From Rhizobiales bacterium CCH10-E5 (GTDB taxonomy: Bacteria > Pseudomonadota > Alphaproteobacteria > Rhizobiales > Beijerinckiaceae): 56,715 nucleotides of DNA. The notes beneath the pieces were generated by a model. The model worked only from the letters and a program-made list of their open reading frames with translations, did not search any database and was not told the DNA's origin. Numbering within the stretch: position 1 is the first letter of the stretch; every line of letters begins with the position of its first letter. The stretch spans positions 1-56,715 of the forward strand of contig LSIG01000026.1 in assembly GCA_001556125.1 (NCBI GenBank), written 5' to 3'. Of this stretch, positions 22,605 to 31,452 are shown piece by piece. The position numbers and the translations under genes were made by a program.

Positions 22605-23574
22605 GTGACCGCCGAACCTATCCCGACCGTCTGGGTCCTGACCGACGGCAAGGCCGGCGACGAGGTGCAGTGCCGAGGCGTTGCCGAGCGGCTGGGCGTC
22701 GTCCCGGAGATCCGCAGGGTGGCGCCGCGCAGGCCCTTTGCCTGGCTGATGCCGCGCGGCCCGATCGACCCGCGCGAGGCGCCGGACCGCCCTGGCAGCC
22801 CGATCCGCCCGCCCTTCCCGGACATCGTCATCGCCTCGGGGCGCCGGGCGATCGCCTATATCCAGGCGGTGAAGAAAGCCTCGAACGGCGCCACCTTCAC
22901 CGTCATTCTCAAGGATCCGCGCACGGGCGCGGGCTCGGCCGACTTTCTCTGGGTCGCCGAGCATGACCGCCTGCGTGGCGAGAACGTTCTGGTCACGACG
23001 ACCTCCCCCCACGGACTGGCGCCGGAGCGGCTTGAGGCGGCACGCCGCCATCGCCGCCCTGCCCCTGCCCCGTGCCACGGTCCTCGTCGGCGGCGACAGC
23101 CGCCATCACCGCTTCAGGCCCGAGGACATTACCCGCTTCGCCGAGGGTCTCGATGCGCTCGCAAGCTCCGGTGTCGCGCTGATGGGCTCGCGCTCGCGCC
23201 GCACGCCGCCGGCGCTCGACGCCGCCGTCGCGGCGGTGTTCGCCCGCCATGGCGGCTGGTGGTGGGACGGCAGCGGCGAGAACCCTTATGTCGCGCTGCT
23301 CGCCCATGCCGACGCCATCGTCACCACGGCGGATTCGACCAATATGATCGGCGAGGCGACGGCGACCGGCGCCCCGATCCTCGTCTTCGAGCCGCATGGC
23401 GGCCATGGCAAGCTGGCGAAGTTCCTGGAGGCGCTGAAGCGCCAGGGGATGGTCCATCATTTCGAGGGCCGTCTGGAGGGCGAGCGCTACGCGCCGGTCG
23501 ATTCGACGCAGATCATCGCCGACGACATCCGACGGCGCTGGCTTATGCACAGGCAGCAGCTTGGCCTCGCCTGA
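22605..23574 (+). pseudogene. ELM1 (DUF1022) family gene with an apparent frameshift
   Basis: A GTG start at 22605 with GAGGAG just upstream opens a frame encoding the ELM1-family N-terminus (VWVLTDGKAGDEVQCRGVAE, IVIASGRRAIAYIQAVKK, FLWVAEHDRLRGENVLVTTT, then SPHGLAPERL). The conserved second half (LPRATVLVGGDSRHHRF, DAIVTTADSTNMIGEATATG, ILVFEPHGGHGKLAKFLE) continues in the next frame up to 23574. The shift lies between about 23034 and 23049, in a CG-rich GGCACGCCGCC stretch, and fits one extra base. The joined product would be about 322 residues, the normal family size. Bacterial members resemble glycosyltransferase-like proteins of unknown role. It could be a real frameshift or a sequencing error. 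Confidence 0.8.
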
Positions 23575-23580
23575 TCTTGA

Positions 23581-24612
<1,032 letters not shown>

Positions 24613-24637
24613 AAGGATCGTCTCGAACCCATCACTA

Positions 24638-24663
24638 AATTTGATCACTTCTGTAACCAAATT
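24638..24663. promoter_or_regulatory. Inverted repeat AATTTG-N14-CAAATT upstream of lsrB
   Basis: The half-sites AATTTG (24638-24643) and CAAATT (24658-24663) form a dyad in an AT-rich part of the trxB-lsrB gap, about 95-120 bases before the lsrB start. The same AATTTG core recurs twice upstream of the sRNA candidate (25834 and 25863), so it may be an LsrB half-site used in autoregulation. This is inference from shared sequence. Confidence 0.45.
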
Positions 24664-24756
24664 CAGTGTGAAAACAGCTTGGCACCGCAACGCAGGCATT
24701 GACGTTCAAGGATTTTAGCCCCCAACATGCGCCAAACGCATAACGGGGGAACCGCG

Positions 24757-25647
24757 GTGGATTGGGACCGCATCAGGATCTTTTATACCGTCGCCGAGTC
24801 GGGCAGCTTCACCAAGGCAGGGGATGTTCTCGGGCTCAGCCAATCGGCTGTCAGCCGCCAGATCGGCGCGCTGGAGCGGGAATTGCGCGCGCCGCTGTTT
24901 CACCGCCACACCCGAGGCCTGATCCTCACCGAGCAGGGCGAGTTGCTGTGGCGCGCCGCCCGCGAGATGACGCAGCGGCTCGAACGCACGCGCTCCCAAC
25001 TTTCGGAGACGCGCGAACACCCCTCAGGCGAACTGAAGGTCACAGCGACGCGCGGTCTCGGGGGACACTGGCTCACGCCACGCCTGGCCGAGTTCATGGA
25101 CCTCTACCCCGACATCAAGGTGGATCTCATCCTCACCGACGAGGAACTCGACCTGTCGATGCGCGAGGCCGACATCGCCATCCGCCTGCGCCAGCCTCAG
25201 CAGCCCGACCTGATCCAGCGCAAGCTCTTTACCGTGCATTTCCACGTCTATGGCTCGCCGGCCTATGTGAAGCGCTTCGGCGAGCCCAAGACGCATGAGG
25301 ATCTCGACAACCACCGCATCCTGTCCTTCGGTGGCACCTCGCCCTCCTATCTGACGGCAGTGCACTGGCTCGGCTCGCTCGGCCGCGACCAGCGTAATCC
25401 GCGTCCGATCCACCTCACCGTCAACAACATCACGGCGATGAAGCGTGCGGTCGATTCCGGCGCCGGCATCGCCGTGCTGCCGGACTACCTGATCGAGACC
25501 GGCTCGCCGCTGGTGCAGCTGATGCGCGAGACCGAGATGCCGCAGCTCGAGAGCTATCTGGTCTATCCCGAAGAGATGAAGTCCGTCGCCCGCGTCCAGG
25601 TCTTCCGCGACTTCCTGATCCAGAAGGCCCAGCGCTGGACCTACTGA
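24757..25647 (+). CDS. lsrB: LysR-family regulator LsrB/VtlR
   Basis: This LTTR is known as LsrB in Sinorhizobium/Agrobacterium and VtlR in Brucella, where it governs redox, envelope and virulence functions and activates an AbcR small RNA gene. The 296 residues have an HTH at about 1-60 (WDRIRIFYTVAESGSFTKAG, LSQSAVSRQIGALE) and an effector domain with LTPRLAEFMDLYPDIKVDLI and the highly conserved tail YPEEMKSVARVQVFRDFLIQ. I take the GTG at 24757, with GGGGGA seven bases upstream, because homologues begin MDWDRIRIF; an ATG at 24727 is possible. Being next to trxB and an sRNA candidate supports the assignment. Confidence 0.9.
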   Translation: MDWDRIRIFYTVAESGSFTKAGDVLGLSQSAVSRQIGALERELRAPLFHRHTRGLILTEQGELLWRAAREMTQRLERTRSQLSETREHPSGELKVTATRGLGGHWLTPRLAEFMDLYPDIKVDLILTDEELDLSMREADIAIRLRQPQQPDLIQRKLFTVHFHVYGSPAYVKRFGEPKTHEDLDNHRILSFGGTSPSYLTAVHWLGSLGRDQRNPRPIHLTVNNITAMKRAVDSGAGIAVLPDYLIETGSPLVQLMRETEMPQLESYLVYPEEMKSVARVQVFRDFLIQKAQRWTY

Positions 25648-25672
25648 GGTCGCCACCTCATTCGATTCGCAT

Positions 25673-25708
25673 CGGCCGACTCTGCTGAACGGCAGGGTCG
25701 GCCGTTTT
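25673..25708 (+). terminator. Intrinsic terminator of lsrB
   Basis: CGGCCGAC (25673-25680) pairs with GTCGGCCG (25697-25704), and an inner CTGC/GCAG extends the stem; TTTTG follows. It lies 26 bases after the lsrB stop and separates lsrB from the sRNA locus. Confidence 0.8.
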
Positions 25709-25859
25709 GTTGCGCCATCAGAGCGCGCCGCTGGCGCATGACCGTGCTGCACCGCAACAAATCACATGCAAAACCATGACGCGCCGCGACAAAGCGGCTG
25801 CGTTCTGCGCATATTTATCAATGATTTAGACTTAATTTGCGGCATCTGACCGCGGTTCA
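25709..25859. other. Gene-free region between lsrB terminator and sRNA promoter
   Basis: About 150 bases with no coding frame. The right half is AT-rich (ATATTTATCAATGATTTAGA at 25811-25830). It contains a first AATTTGCG at 25834-25841, repeated at 25863-25870 inside the LTTR box, and may be part of an extended regulator-binding region. I see no second sRNA here. Confidence 0.4.
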
Positions 25860-25872
25860 TGCAATTTGCGCA
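25860..25872. promoter_or_regulatory. Candidate LysR-type operator (T-N11-A) for LsrB
   Basis: TGCAATTTGCGCA fits the LTTR box T-N11-A with TGC/GCA dyad ends. Its centre lies about 65 bases upstream of the predicted sRNA start, the standard position of an LTTR recognition site. The core AATTTG is shared with the dyad upstream of lsrB. Binding by LsrB is inferred. Confidence 0.55.
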
Positions 25873-25895
25873 TGGCGGACCCAACCGATGCTGCA

Positions 25896-25924
25896 TTGCG
25901 AAAAGGCAGATGCCGACCGATATA
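25896..25924 (+). promoter_or_regulatory. Sigma-70 promoter of the AbcR-like sRNA
   Basis: A -35 of TTGCGA (25896-25901) and a -10 of GATATA (25919-25924) are separated by exactly 17 bases. Transcription would begin at about 25931. The -35 deviates from TTGAC, in keeping with an activator-dependent promoter. Confidence 0.6.
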
Positions 25925-25930
25925 GCAGAC

Positions 25931-26071
25931 ACGGTTGTTCGGAACGGGCTCTGCTATCTCCTCCCGGCATCGAGTTCGTTTCAGCCGTTCCCCTCTGAGA
26001 TGTTTGGCGTTTGAGCCGGATGTTTCAAACTTTAAAGGCCGGCTCCCTCGCGGGACGCCGGCCCTTTTTTT
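25931..26071 (+). ncRNA. AbcR-like trans-acting small RNA (alpha-r15 type candidate)
   Basis: About 140 nt from the predicted start to the end of the T-run. GGAACGGGCT (25941-25950) pairs with AGCCGTTCC (25983-25991) with one bulge and presents TCTCCTCCC (25957-25965) in a large loop; that stretch is complementary to Shine-Dalgarno sequences. A second small stem (GTTTGA/TCAAAC, 26009-26030) follows, then a strong terminator hairpin. AbcR sRNAs of Hyphomicrobiales bind Hfq, block translation of ABC-transporter mRNAs and often sit next to lsrB/vtlR. The assignment rests on synteny and architecture, not on an alignment. Exact ends are estimates. Confidence 0.68.
26037..26071 (+). terminator. Intrinsic terminator of the AbcR-like sRNA
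   Basis: GGCCGGC plus TCCC (26037-26047) pair with GGGA plus GCCGGCC (26052-26063, one bulged C) around TCGC, followed by seven T (26065-26071). It is one of the strongest intrinsic terminators in the window. Confidence 0.88.
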
Positions 26072-26099
26072 GGCTCGTGACAGGTGGCGCCAACGAGGC

Positions 26100-26654
26100 T
26101 CAGCCGGTGAGCTTGCTGACCAGGGCCGCGAAGCGCTCCATGAATGTCCGGAGGAAGTCTCGCGTCGCTTCGACCGTGACGACGCCGGCCTCATCGACCA
26201 ACCCCTCCTTCCAGGTGATGAACATCTGGCCGCCCATCACCAGCGCGCCCTGATTGCCGAGGATATCGCGCAGATGCTGTTGGGCGCAGGCGGTGCCGAC
26301 GCCGCCCGGGCTCGTGCCGATGATGGCGGCGGGTTTGCCGCCCCAGACGCCCTTCCCGGGCGGTCGCGAGGCCCAGTCGATCGCGTTCTTCAGCACGGCG
26401 GGGATGGAGCGGTTATGCTCCGGCGTTACCACCAGCACGGCATCGGCAGCGGCGATGGCGTCTTTCAGTCGTGTCGCGGTCTCCGGCCACGCCCCGACCT
26501 CGAGGTCCTGATTATACATCGGCAGATCGTCGATGGACGCGAAGCTCGCGGTGAAGGCCCCCTCGCCCAGCTTCGCTAGCGCTCCCGCGAGTTTGCGGTT
26601 GATCGACGCCTTGCGGTTGCTGCCGACGATCACGACGAGCTTGAACGGAGCCAT
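26100..26654 (-). CDS. NADPH-dependent FMN reductase / NAD(P)H oxidoreductase
   Basis: 184 residues of flavodoxin-like fold. It opens MAPFKLVVIVGSNRKASINR, the loop that binds FMN phosphate, and continues with VLVVTPEHNRSIPAVLKNAI, the family signature near the flavin, and GVWGGKPAAIIGTSPGGVGT. Members reduce FMN, quinones, azo dyes or chromate with NAD(P)H. I start at the ATG ending at 26654, with GAGG about nine bases upstream. The ogt-type gene precedes it on the same strand by 63 bases, and the pair may be co-transcribed. Confidence 0.9.
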   Translation of the reverse strand: MAPFKLVVIVGSNRKASINRKLAGALAKLGEGAFTASFASIDDLPMYNQDLEVGAWPETATRLKDAIAAADAVLVVTPEHNRSIPAVLKNAIDWASRPPGKGVWGGKPAAIIGTSPGGVGTACAQQHLRDILGNQGALVMGGQMFITWKEGLVDEAGVVTVEATRDFLRTFMERFAALVSKLTG

Positions 26655-26717
26655 GGAACGAGACCTCATGAAGTTACGGGGGCGATGGAGAGGAAACGCC
26701 TTGGCGGCCCGTCCGGT

Positions 26718-27293
26718 TCAGGCGCTCGCCCGGCGCGGGCGCGCCGCGAGCGGCAGCGCATCGAACAGCCCGGGGGCCGCGTCCGTGCGCGCCCGCTCGA
26801 TTGTCAGCAGGAGCAGCTTGGTCTCGACGCCGCCCTCGGCCGAGAAGCCGCCGGTGCGCCCCCCGGCCGCCAGCACACGGTGACAGGGCACGATGATCGG
26901 AACAGGGTTGCGACCGAGCGCGACGCCCACCGCGCGCGCCGCGCCGGGCTCGCCGAGACGCCTCGCCACCTCGCCATAGGTCAGCGTTTCGCCCGGAGGG
27001 ATGGTCAACGCGATATCGTAGACGCGGCGCTCGAAGGCGGAGACGTCGTCGAGGTCGAGAGGCAGATGAGAGAGGTCGCGCGGCTCACCCGCCAGAAGCG
27101 CCACGACCTCGGAGATCGCTGCTCCGATGAAGGCGGGCGGAAGCGCCTCGCCGGCTTTCGGAAACCGCCTTGTCAGCCTCAGCCGTGCCGTCTCGTCGTC
27201 CGGCTCGGGCAGTTGTGCGCCGACGATGCGGCCGTCACGCCAGACCAGCGCGCAGGGGCCGATGGCAGTGTCGAACAGGCAGAACTGCAGCAT
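26718..27293 (-). CDS. ogt: Methylated-DNA-[protein]-cysteine S-methyltransferase
   Basis: This suicide repair enzyme moves O6-alkyl groups from guanine to its own cysteine. The 191-residue protein has an N-terminal ribonuclease-like domain and the C-terminal MGMT domain with the reactive Cys137 in IIVPCHRVLAAGG, the winged-helix recognition segment LTYGEVARRLGEPGAARAVG and the Asn hinge in GRNPVPI. It has no AdaA regulatory domain, so it is of the Ogt/Dat class, not Ada. The symbol is by class. It lies between msrP and the FMN reductase gene. Confidence 0.93.
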   Translation of the reverse strand: MLQFCLFDTAIGPCALVWRDGRIVGAQLPEPDDETARLRLTRRFPKAGEALPPAFIGAAISEVVALLAGEPRDLSHLPLDLDDVSAFERRVYDIALTIPPGETLTYGEVARRLGEPGAARAVGVALGRNPVPIIVPCHRVLAAGGRTGGFSAEGGVETKLLLLTIERARTDAAPGLFDALPLAARPRRASA

Positions 27294-27375
27294 GCGGTCG
27301 GTCTCGGGGCGGCACCGGGCGCCAACTCTCTCGGCCCGGCGACGCGACGGTCAAGCCTCAGCCTGGCACAGGCCC

Positions 27376-28332
27376 TCACATGAACAGCTTTTCGCCCTCG
27401 AGCCCCTTGTAGAGCCCCGCGACCTGCTCGCCATAGCCATTGTAGAGCAGGGTCGGCCGGCGATCGCGCGATCCCAGCAACTGCTCGCTCGCCTGGCTCC
27501 AGCGCGGATGCGGGACCTGCGGGTTCACATTCGCCCAGAACCCGTATTCGGACGATTGCAGCCCCTCCCAGAAGGTCTTGGGCCGCTCGGCGGTGAAGCT
27601 GATCTTGGTGATCGACTTCACTGACTTGAACCCGTATTTCCACGGCACGATCAGCCGCACCGGCGCGCCATGCTGGGTGGGAATCGGCTTCCCATAGATG
27701 CCCGTTACCAGGAGCGGCAGCTCGTTCGTCGCCTCGGCGATCGTGAGCCCCTCGGTATAGGGCCAGGGATACCAGCGGGCCGATTGGCCCGGCGCCATGC
27801 GCGGGTTCAGGAAGGTCTCGAAGCGGATGTACTTCGCGCCCGAGAGCGGCTTGGCGTAGTCGACGAAGGCCTTGAGCGGGATACCCGTCCACGGCACCGC
27901 CATCGACCAACTCTCGACGCAGCGAAAGCGATAGAGTCGCTCTTCCAGCGGCAGCTTGCGCACGAGATCGTCGAAGCCGATCTCGAAGGGCTTTTCGACC
28001 ATGCCGTCGATGGCAACCGTCCAGGGTCGGGTGACGAGCCGCTTCGACGCCGCGACGATGTCCTTGGAGGTGCCGAATTCGTAGAAATTGTTGTAACTCG
28101 ACGCCAGATCCTCGTCGGTCACCGGCCGGTCGAGCGTATAGGCCTCGTTGCGCTTGGCGGGGTAGAGATCGAGCGTCGGGTCAGTGCCCTGCGCCGCCGC
28201 GGCACCCGGCAGCGCCGCCCCCGCGATCAGCCCGGCTCCACCGGCCATGAAGGCGCGGCGGTTGAAGAACACCGCCTCCGGCGTCGCCTCGCTCTCGGGA
28301 ATGGCCCAGCTCGGACGGTTCTTGATCAGCAT
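27376..28332 (-). CDS. msrP: Protein-methionine-sulfoxide reductase catalytic subunit MsrP
   Basis: MsrP is a periplasmic molybdenum enzyme that repairs oxidised methionines in envelope proteins. The 318 residues carry a Tat signal (NRRAFMAGGAGLIAGAALPG, about 24-43), then the sulfite-oxidase fold with the molybdenum-ligating Cys138 in RFRCVESWSMAVPWTG, PLKAFVDYAKPL and the C-terminal GLYKGLEGEKLFM. The haem membrane partner MsrQ, normally encoded next to it, is not in this neighbourhood: the next genes are ogt downstream and leuB upstream across a repeat. The electron donor must be encoded elsewhere or replaced. Confidence 0.95.
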   Translation of the reverse strand: MLIKNRPSWAIPESEATPEAVFFNRRAFMAGGAGLIAGAALPGAAAAQGTDPTLDLYPAKRNEAYTLDRPVTDEDLASSYNNFYEFGTSKDIVAASKRLVTRPWTVAIDGMVEKPFEIGFDDLVRKLPLEERLYRFRCVESWSMAVPWTGIPLKAFVDYAKPLSGAKYIRFETFLNPRMAPGQSARWYPWPYTEGLTIAEATNELPLLVTGIYGKPIPTQHGAPVRLIVPWKYGFKSVKSITKISFTAERPKTFWEGLQSSEYGFWANVNPQVPHPRWSQASEQLLGSRDRRPTLLYNGYGEQVAGLYKGLEGEKLFM

Positions 28333-28426
28333 CGGACGGGCGTCCCTTCCGTTTCGGATGCGGCCACTCTAGCGCACGGCCGGCCGCCGCACGCAATTCA
28401 CGAGGGGGAGAGGTGAGCCCACCCCA

Positions 28427-28520
28427 CCGTCATGCTCGCCCCTGTGGCGAGCATCCACGTCTGAACACCGCCCACGACCGAGGAAGACGTGGCTGGTCGG
28501 GACGAGCCCGACCATGACGG
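28427..28520. repeat. Cloverleaf-type palindromic intergenic repeat, copy A
   Basis: The 94-base element closes with CCGTCA (28427-28432) and TGACGG (28515-28520) and contains three arms. Arm 1 is GCTCGCC/GGCGAGC (28434-28452), arm 2 is CCACGTCT/AGACGTGG (28455-28492) and arm 3 is TGGTCGGG/CCCGACCA (28494-28514). A related copy lies at 43900-43993. It fills most of the 220-base gap between leuB and msrP. A short relic (GCTCGCAATGACG, 28533-28545) of the 42554 palindrome follows directly. Confidence 0.85.
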
Positions 28521-28552
28521 CAAGACGCTCCGCTCGCAATGACGAGGCGTCC

Positions 28553-29662
28553 TCAGCCGCGCGCCTCCAGCGCCTTGACGATGGCCTGGCCCATCTCGGT
28601 CGTCGACACCGCATTGGCGCCGGGCGCGGCGATGTCCTTGGTGCGGGTGCCGGAACCCAGCACGTCGGCGATCGCGCCTTCGAGCCGGTCGGCCGCCTCG
28701 ATCGCGCCGAAGGAGTAGCGCAGCGCCATGGCGAAGGAGCCGATCATGGCGATCGGGTTGGCCAGCCCCTTGCCGGCGATGTCGGGCGCCGAGCCATGGA
28801 CGGGCTCGTAGAGCGCCTTGCGCTTGCCGGTGGCCGGGTCCTCGGCGCCGAGCGAGGCCGAGGGCAGCATGCCGAGCGAGCCGGTCAGCATCGCCGCGAC
28901 GTCGGAGAGGATGTCGCCGAAGAGGTTGTCGGTGACGATGACGTCGTACTGCTTGGGCCAGCGCACCAGCTGCATGGCGCAGTTGTCGGCCAGCACATGC
29001 TCCAGTTCGACATCCTTGTACTCGGCGGCGTGCAGCGCGGTCACCGTCTGCTTCCAGAGCACGCCGGTCTTCATGACGTTGTGCTTCTCGGCCGAGGAGA
29101 CCTTGTTGCGGCGGGTGCGCGCCAGCTCGAAGGCGACGCGGCAGATCCGGTCGATCTCCGGGGTGGTGTAGAGCTGCGTGTCGATGCCGCGCTTGGAGCC
29201 GTCCTCCAGCGTGACGATCTCCTTGGGCTCGCCGAAATAGACGCCGCCGGTGAGCTCGCGCACGATCAGGATGTCGAGCCCTTCGACGACCTCGGGCTTC
29301 AGCGAGGAGGCCGAGGCCAGCGCCGGATAGCAGATCGCCGGGCGCAAATTGGCGAACAGGCCGAGATCCTTGCGCAGCCGCAGCAGCCCGGCTTCCGGAC
29401 GATGCTGATAGGGCACATCGGCCCATTTCGGCCCGCCGACGGCGCCGAACAGCACGGCGTCCGCCTGCTGGGCGAGCTTCATGTCGCCTTCCGAGATCGC
29501 CTGCTTGTGCGCGTCATAGGCGGCGCCGCCGACGAGGCCCTTCTCGATCTCGAAGGTGGCGAGCCCCTGCTTGCCGAACCAGGAGACGATCTGCTCGACT
29601 TGGCCCATCACCTCGGGGCCGATCCCGTCGCCGGGGAGCATCAGGAGCTTGTGGGTCGCCAT
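28553..29662 (-). CDS. leuB: 3-Isopropylmalate dehydrogenase LeuB
   Basis: LeuB oxidatively decarboxylates 3-isopropylmalate with NAD+ in leucine synthesis. The 369-residue protein opens [20 protein letters not shown], has the substrate arginines in [15 protein letters not shown] and [11 protein letters not shown], the metal-site Asp segment [20 protein letters not shown], and the NAD-specific [20 protein letters not shown]. Size and order of motifs match typical LeuB. No other leu genes are adjacent. An 85-base gap separates it from the upstream ridA-type gene. Confidence 0.97.
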   Translation of the reverse strand: MATHKLLMLPGDGIGPEVMGQVEQIVSWFGKQGLATFEIEKGLVGGAAYDAHKQAISEGDMKLAQQADAVLFGAVGGPKWADVPYQHRPEAGLLRLRKDLGLFANLRPAICYPALASASSLKPEVVEGLDILIVRELTGGVYFGEPKEIVTLEDGSKRGIDTQLYTTPEIDRICRVAFELARTRRNKVSSAEKHNVMKTGVLWKQTVTALHAAEYKDVELEHVLADNCAMQLVRWPKQYDVIVTDNLFGDILSDVAAMLTGSLGMLPSASLGAEDPATGKRKALYEPVHGSAPDIAGKGLANPIAMIGSFAMALRYSFGAIEAADRLEGAIADVLGSGTRTKDIAAPGANAVSTTEMGQAIVKALEARG

Positions 29663-29747
29663 GGTCGTCGCCTCGCCGTTTCTTGAACCTGCACTGGCGG
29701 CTGATTAGGGCGCAGGCCCCCGGCATGCAAGCGGCGCGGACGCCATG

Positions 29748-30140
29748 TCAGGGCCGCGCCAACCGCGCGGTGACCTCGATCTCGACCTTCATCTCGGGCT
29801 TCAGCAGCCCCGCCACGACATAGATGCCGGCCGCCGGCCGCACCTCGCGGAAGACCTCGCCGCAGACGGCGAGCACCGGCTCGCAATAGGCCCGGTCAGT
29901 GACGAAATACTGCGCCCTCACCACACCGGCGAGCGAGGTGCCGGCCTCCTCCAGCACCGCCTCGATCGTGCGGAAGATGTTGCGCGCCTGCGCGGCCGCA
30001 TCCTCCGGCAGGGTCATGGTGACGTAGTCATAGCCGGTCGTCCCCGAGACGAAGACGAGATCGCCGTCGATGACGGCACGCGAATAGCCGAAGGCGGTCT
30101 CGAAGGGCGAGCCGGTGGACATCAGGCGGCGGGTCATCAC
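29748..30140 (-). CDS. RidA/YjgF-family protein
   Basis: 130 residues of the Rid family, deaminases that clear reactive enamines and imines from PLP enzymes. Recognisable parts are YSRAVIDGDLVFVSGTTGYD, ARNIFRTIEAVLEEAGTSLA, VRAQYFVTDRAYCEPVLAVC and the C-terminal KVEIEVTARLARP. The archetypal RidA arginine in the late Arg-x-Ala-Val stretch is not obvious, since the region reads FREVRPAAGIYVVAGL, so it may belong to a Rid subfamily without that activity. Methionines at positions 2 and 7 are alternative starts. A palindromic repeat precedes it at 30147. Confidence 0.88.
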   Translation of the reverse strand: MMTRRLMSTGSPFETAFGYSRAVIDGDLVFVSGTTGYDYVTMTLPEDAAAQARNIFRTIEAVLEEAGTSLAGVVRAQYFVTDRAYCEPVLAVCGEVFREVRPAAGIYVVAGLLKPEMKVEIEVTARLARP

Positions 30141-30146
30141 GATTTT

Positions 30147-30223
30147 CCGTCATTCTCGGGCGAAGCGAAGCGCAGACCCGAGAATCCCGTGCAGGAGATG
30201 CTCGGGTCAAGCCCGAGCATGAC
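30147..30223. repeat. Two-hairpin palindromic repeat, copy C
   Basis: The element opens CCGTCATT and closes CATGACG. It contains ATTCTCGGG/CCCGAGAAT (9 bp) and ATGCTCGGG/CCCGAGCAT (9 bp, loop TCAAG). The outer ends match the cloverleaf repeats at 28427 and 43900, and the second hairpin matches the one at 56607. It lies between the lytic transglycosylase and ridA-type genes. Confidence 0.8.
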
Positions 30224-30230
30224 GCCGGGG

Positions 30231-31415
30231 CTAAACCCGCCCGCTCTTCAGCGCGCGCAGGACCTTCTCGCCGGGCCGACCGGTCTGCGGCATGCCGATC
30301 TTGGCCTCGACATCCCGGATCGCGGCCCGCGTCAGCGAGCCCACGGCGCCGTCCGGCTCGCCGACATTGTAGCCGCGCGCGATCAGGAGCCGCTGTAATT
30401 CGCGCCGCTGCTCACGCGACAGCGGCAGATCGTCGGTCGGCCACTCGCCCTGCACACCCGGCCGCCCGCGCAGTCGATCCGACAGGAGGGAGATGGCCAG
30501 GGCATAGGAGTCGGCACCGTTGTAGCTGTAGGCCGCATCGTAGTTCTTGAAGACGAGGAAGGCCGGGCCGTTGCGCCCGGCGGGCATCAGGAGCCCGGCA
30601 TTGCCGGTGCCGTTGAGCGGCGAACCGTCGAACTTGACGATACCGCGCGCCGCCCAGGAGGAGACGGGCTGTTTCGGGTTGCGCCCCGTCGGGCCGGAAT
30701 AGCCGTCCGGCACCCGCACCTCGTAGCCCCAGCTCGCGCCCGTGACCCAGCCCGCCTTGTCCATGAAGTTGGCGGTCGAATGCAGCGCGTCGGGAATCGA
30801 ATCCACCAGGTCGCGCCGCCCGTCGCCATCGCCATCGACGGCGAGCCGCAGATAGGTCGAGGGGATGAACTGGGTGTGGCCGAAGGCACCCGCCCAGGAG
30901 CCGAACAGCCGCTCGGGGCGGACGTCGCCGCGCTGGATGATCTGCAGCGTCGCGATCAGCTCGCCCTTGAAGAAGGCGTTGCGGCGCGGCGCCAGGCAGG
31001 CACCTGTGGAGAGCGCCTGCACCAGCGGCCAGCGCCCTTTGGCCTTGCCGAAATCGCTCTCGACACCCCAGACCGCGGCGATGGTGTGGCGGTCGACGCC
31101 GAAGCGCTGCTCCGCTGCGGCGAGCACGGAGGCATGTTGGCGCATCATCGCGCGCCCTTCGGCGACCTTCTCCTCGTCGACCAGCGTGCCGAGATAGTCC
31201 CAGATCGGAGTCTTGAACTCCGGCTGGTTGTTCATCGCCTCGATGATCTTCATGTCCGGCTCGACGCCGGCCATGGCGCGGTCGAAGGTTGCGCCCGAAA
31301 CGCCCTTGGCGGCGGCCTCGCTGCGCAGGCCGGACAGACAGGATTGGAAGCTGCCCTGCGCCGAAGCGGCCGAGGCGAAGAGGACGAGAGGCAGGGCCAG
31401 GATCGTTGCGCGCAT
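30231..31415 (-). CDS. Lytic murein transglycosylase (MltB-like) with peptidoglycan-binding domain
   Basis: 394 residues. After a Sec signal (MRATILALPLVLFASAASAQ) comes an SLT2/MltB-type catalytic domain (about 25-325) with the catalytic Glu119 in AAVWGVESDFGKAKGRWP and GAFGHTQFIPSTYLRLAVDG. A PG_binding_1 domain ends the protein (about 330-390; LLIARGYNVGEPDGAVGSLT). It cleaves peptidoglycan glycan strands to 1,6-anhydro products in the periplasm. The start at 31415 gives a clean signal peptide; the frame runs on upstream without conserved sequence. There is no lipobox, so it should be soluble. It is divergent from the SemiSWEET gene. Confidence 0.92.
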   Translation of the reverse strand: MRATILALPLVLFASAASAQGSFQSCLSGLRSEAAAKGVSGATFDRAMAGVEPDMKIIEAMNNQPEFKTPIWDYLGTLVDEEKVAEGRAMMRQHASVLAAAEQRFGVDRHTIAAVWGVESDFGKAKGRWPLVQALSTGACLAPRRNAFFKGELIATLQIIQRGDVRPERLFGSWAGAFGHTQFIPSTYLRLAVDGDGDGRRDLVDSIPDALHSTANFMDKAGWVTGASWGYEVRVPDGYSGPTGRNPKQPVSSWAARGIVKFDGSPLNGTGNAGLLMPAGRNGPAFLVFKNYDAAYSYNGADSYALAISLLSDRLRGRPGVQGEWPTDDLPLSREQRRELQRLLIARGYNVGEPDGAVGSLTRAAIRDVEAKIGMPQTGRPGEKVLRALKSGRV

Positions 31416-31452
31416 GGTCTCCACCGAATCGCAGGAATGACGCGAAACTAGG

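Noticed and set aside
25709..25930. A possible second AbcR-type sRNA in tandem
   Set aside because: Some rhizobia carry two copies, but no second anti-Shine-Dalgarno loop or intrinsic terminator is present between the lsrB terminator and the sRNA promoter.
28427..28520. The cloverleaf repeat as a tRNA or tRNA-like gene
   Set aside because: Arm lengths, missing T-loop and anticodon features, and a near copy at 43900 in another gap show a palindromic repeat.
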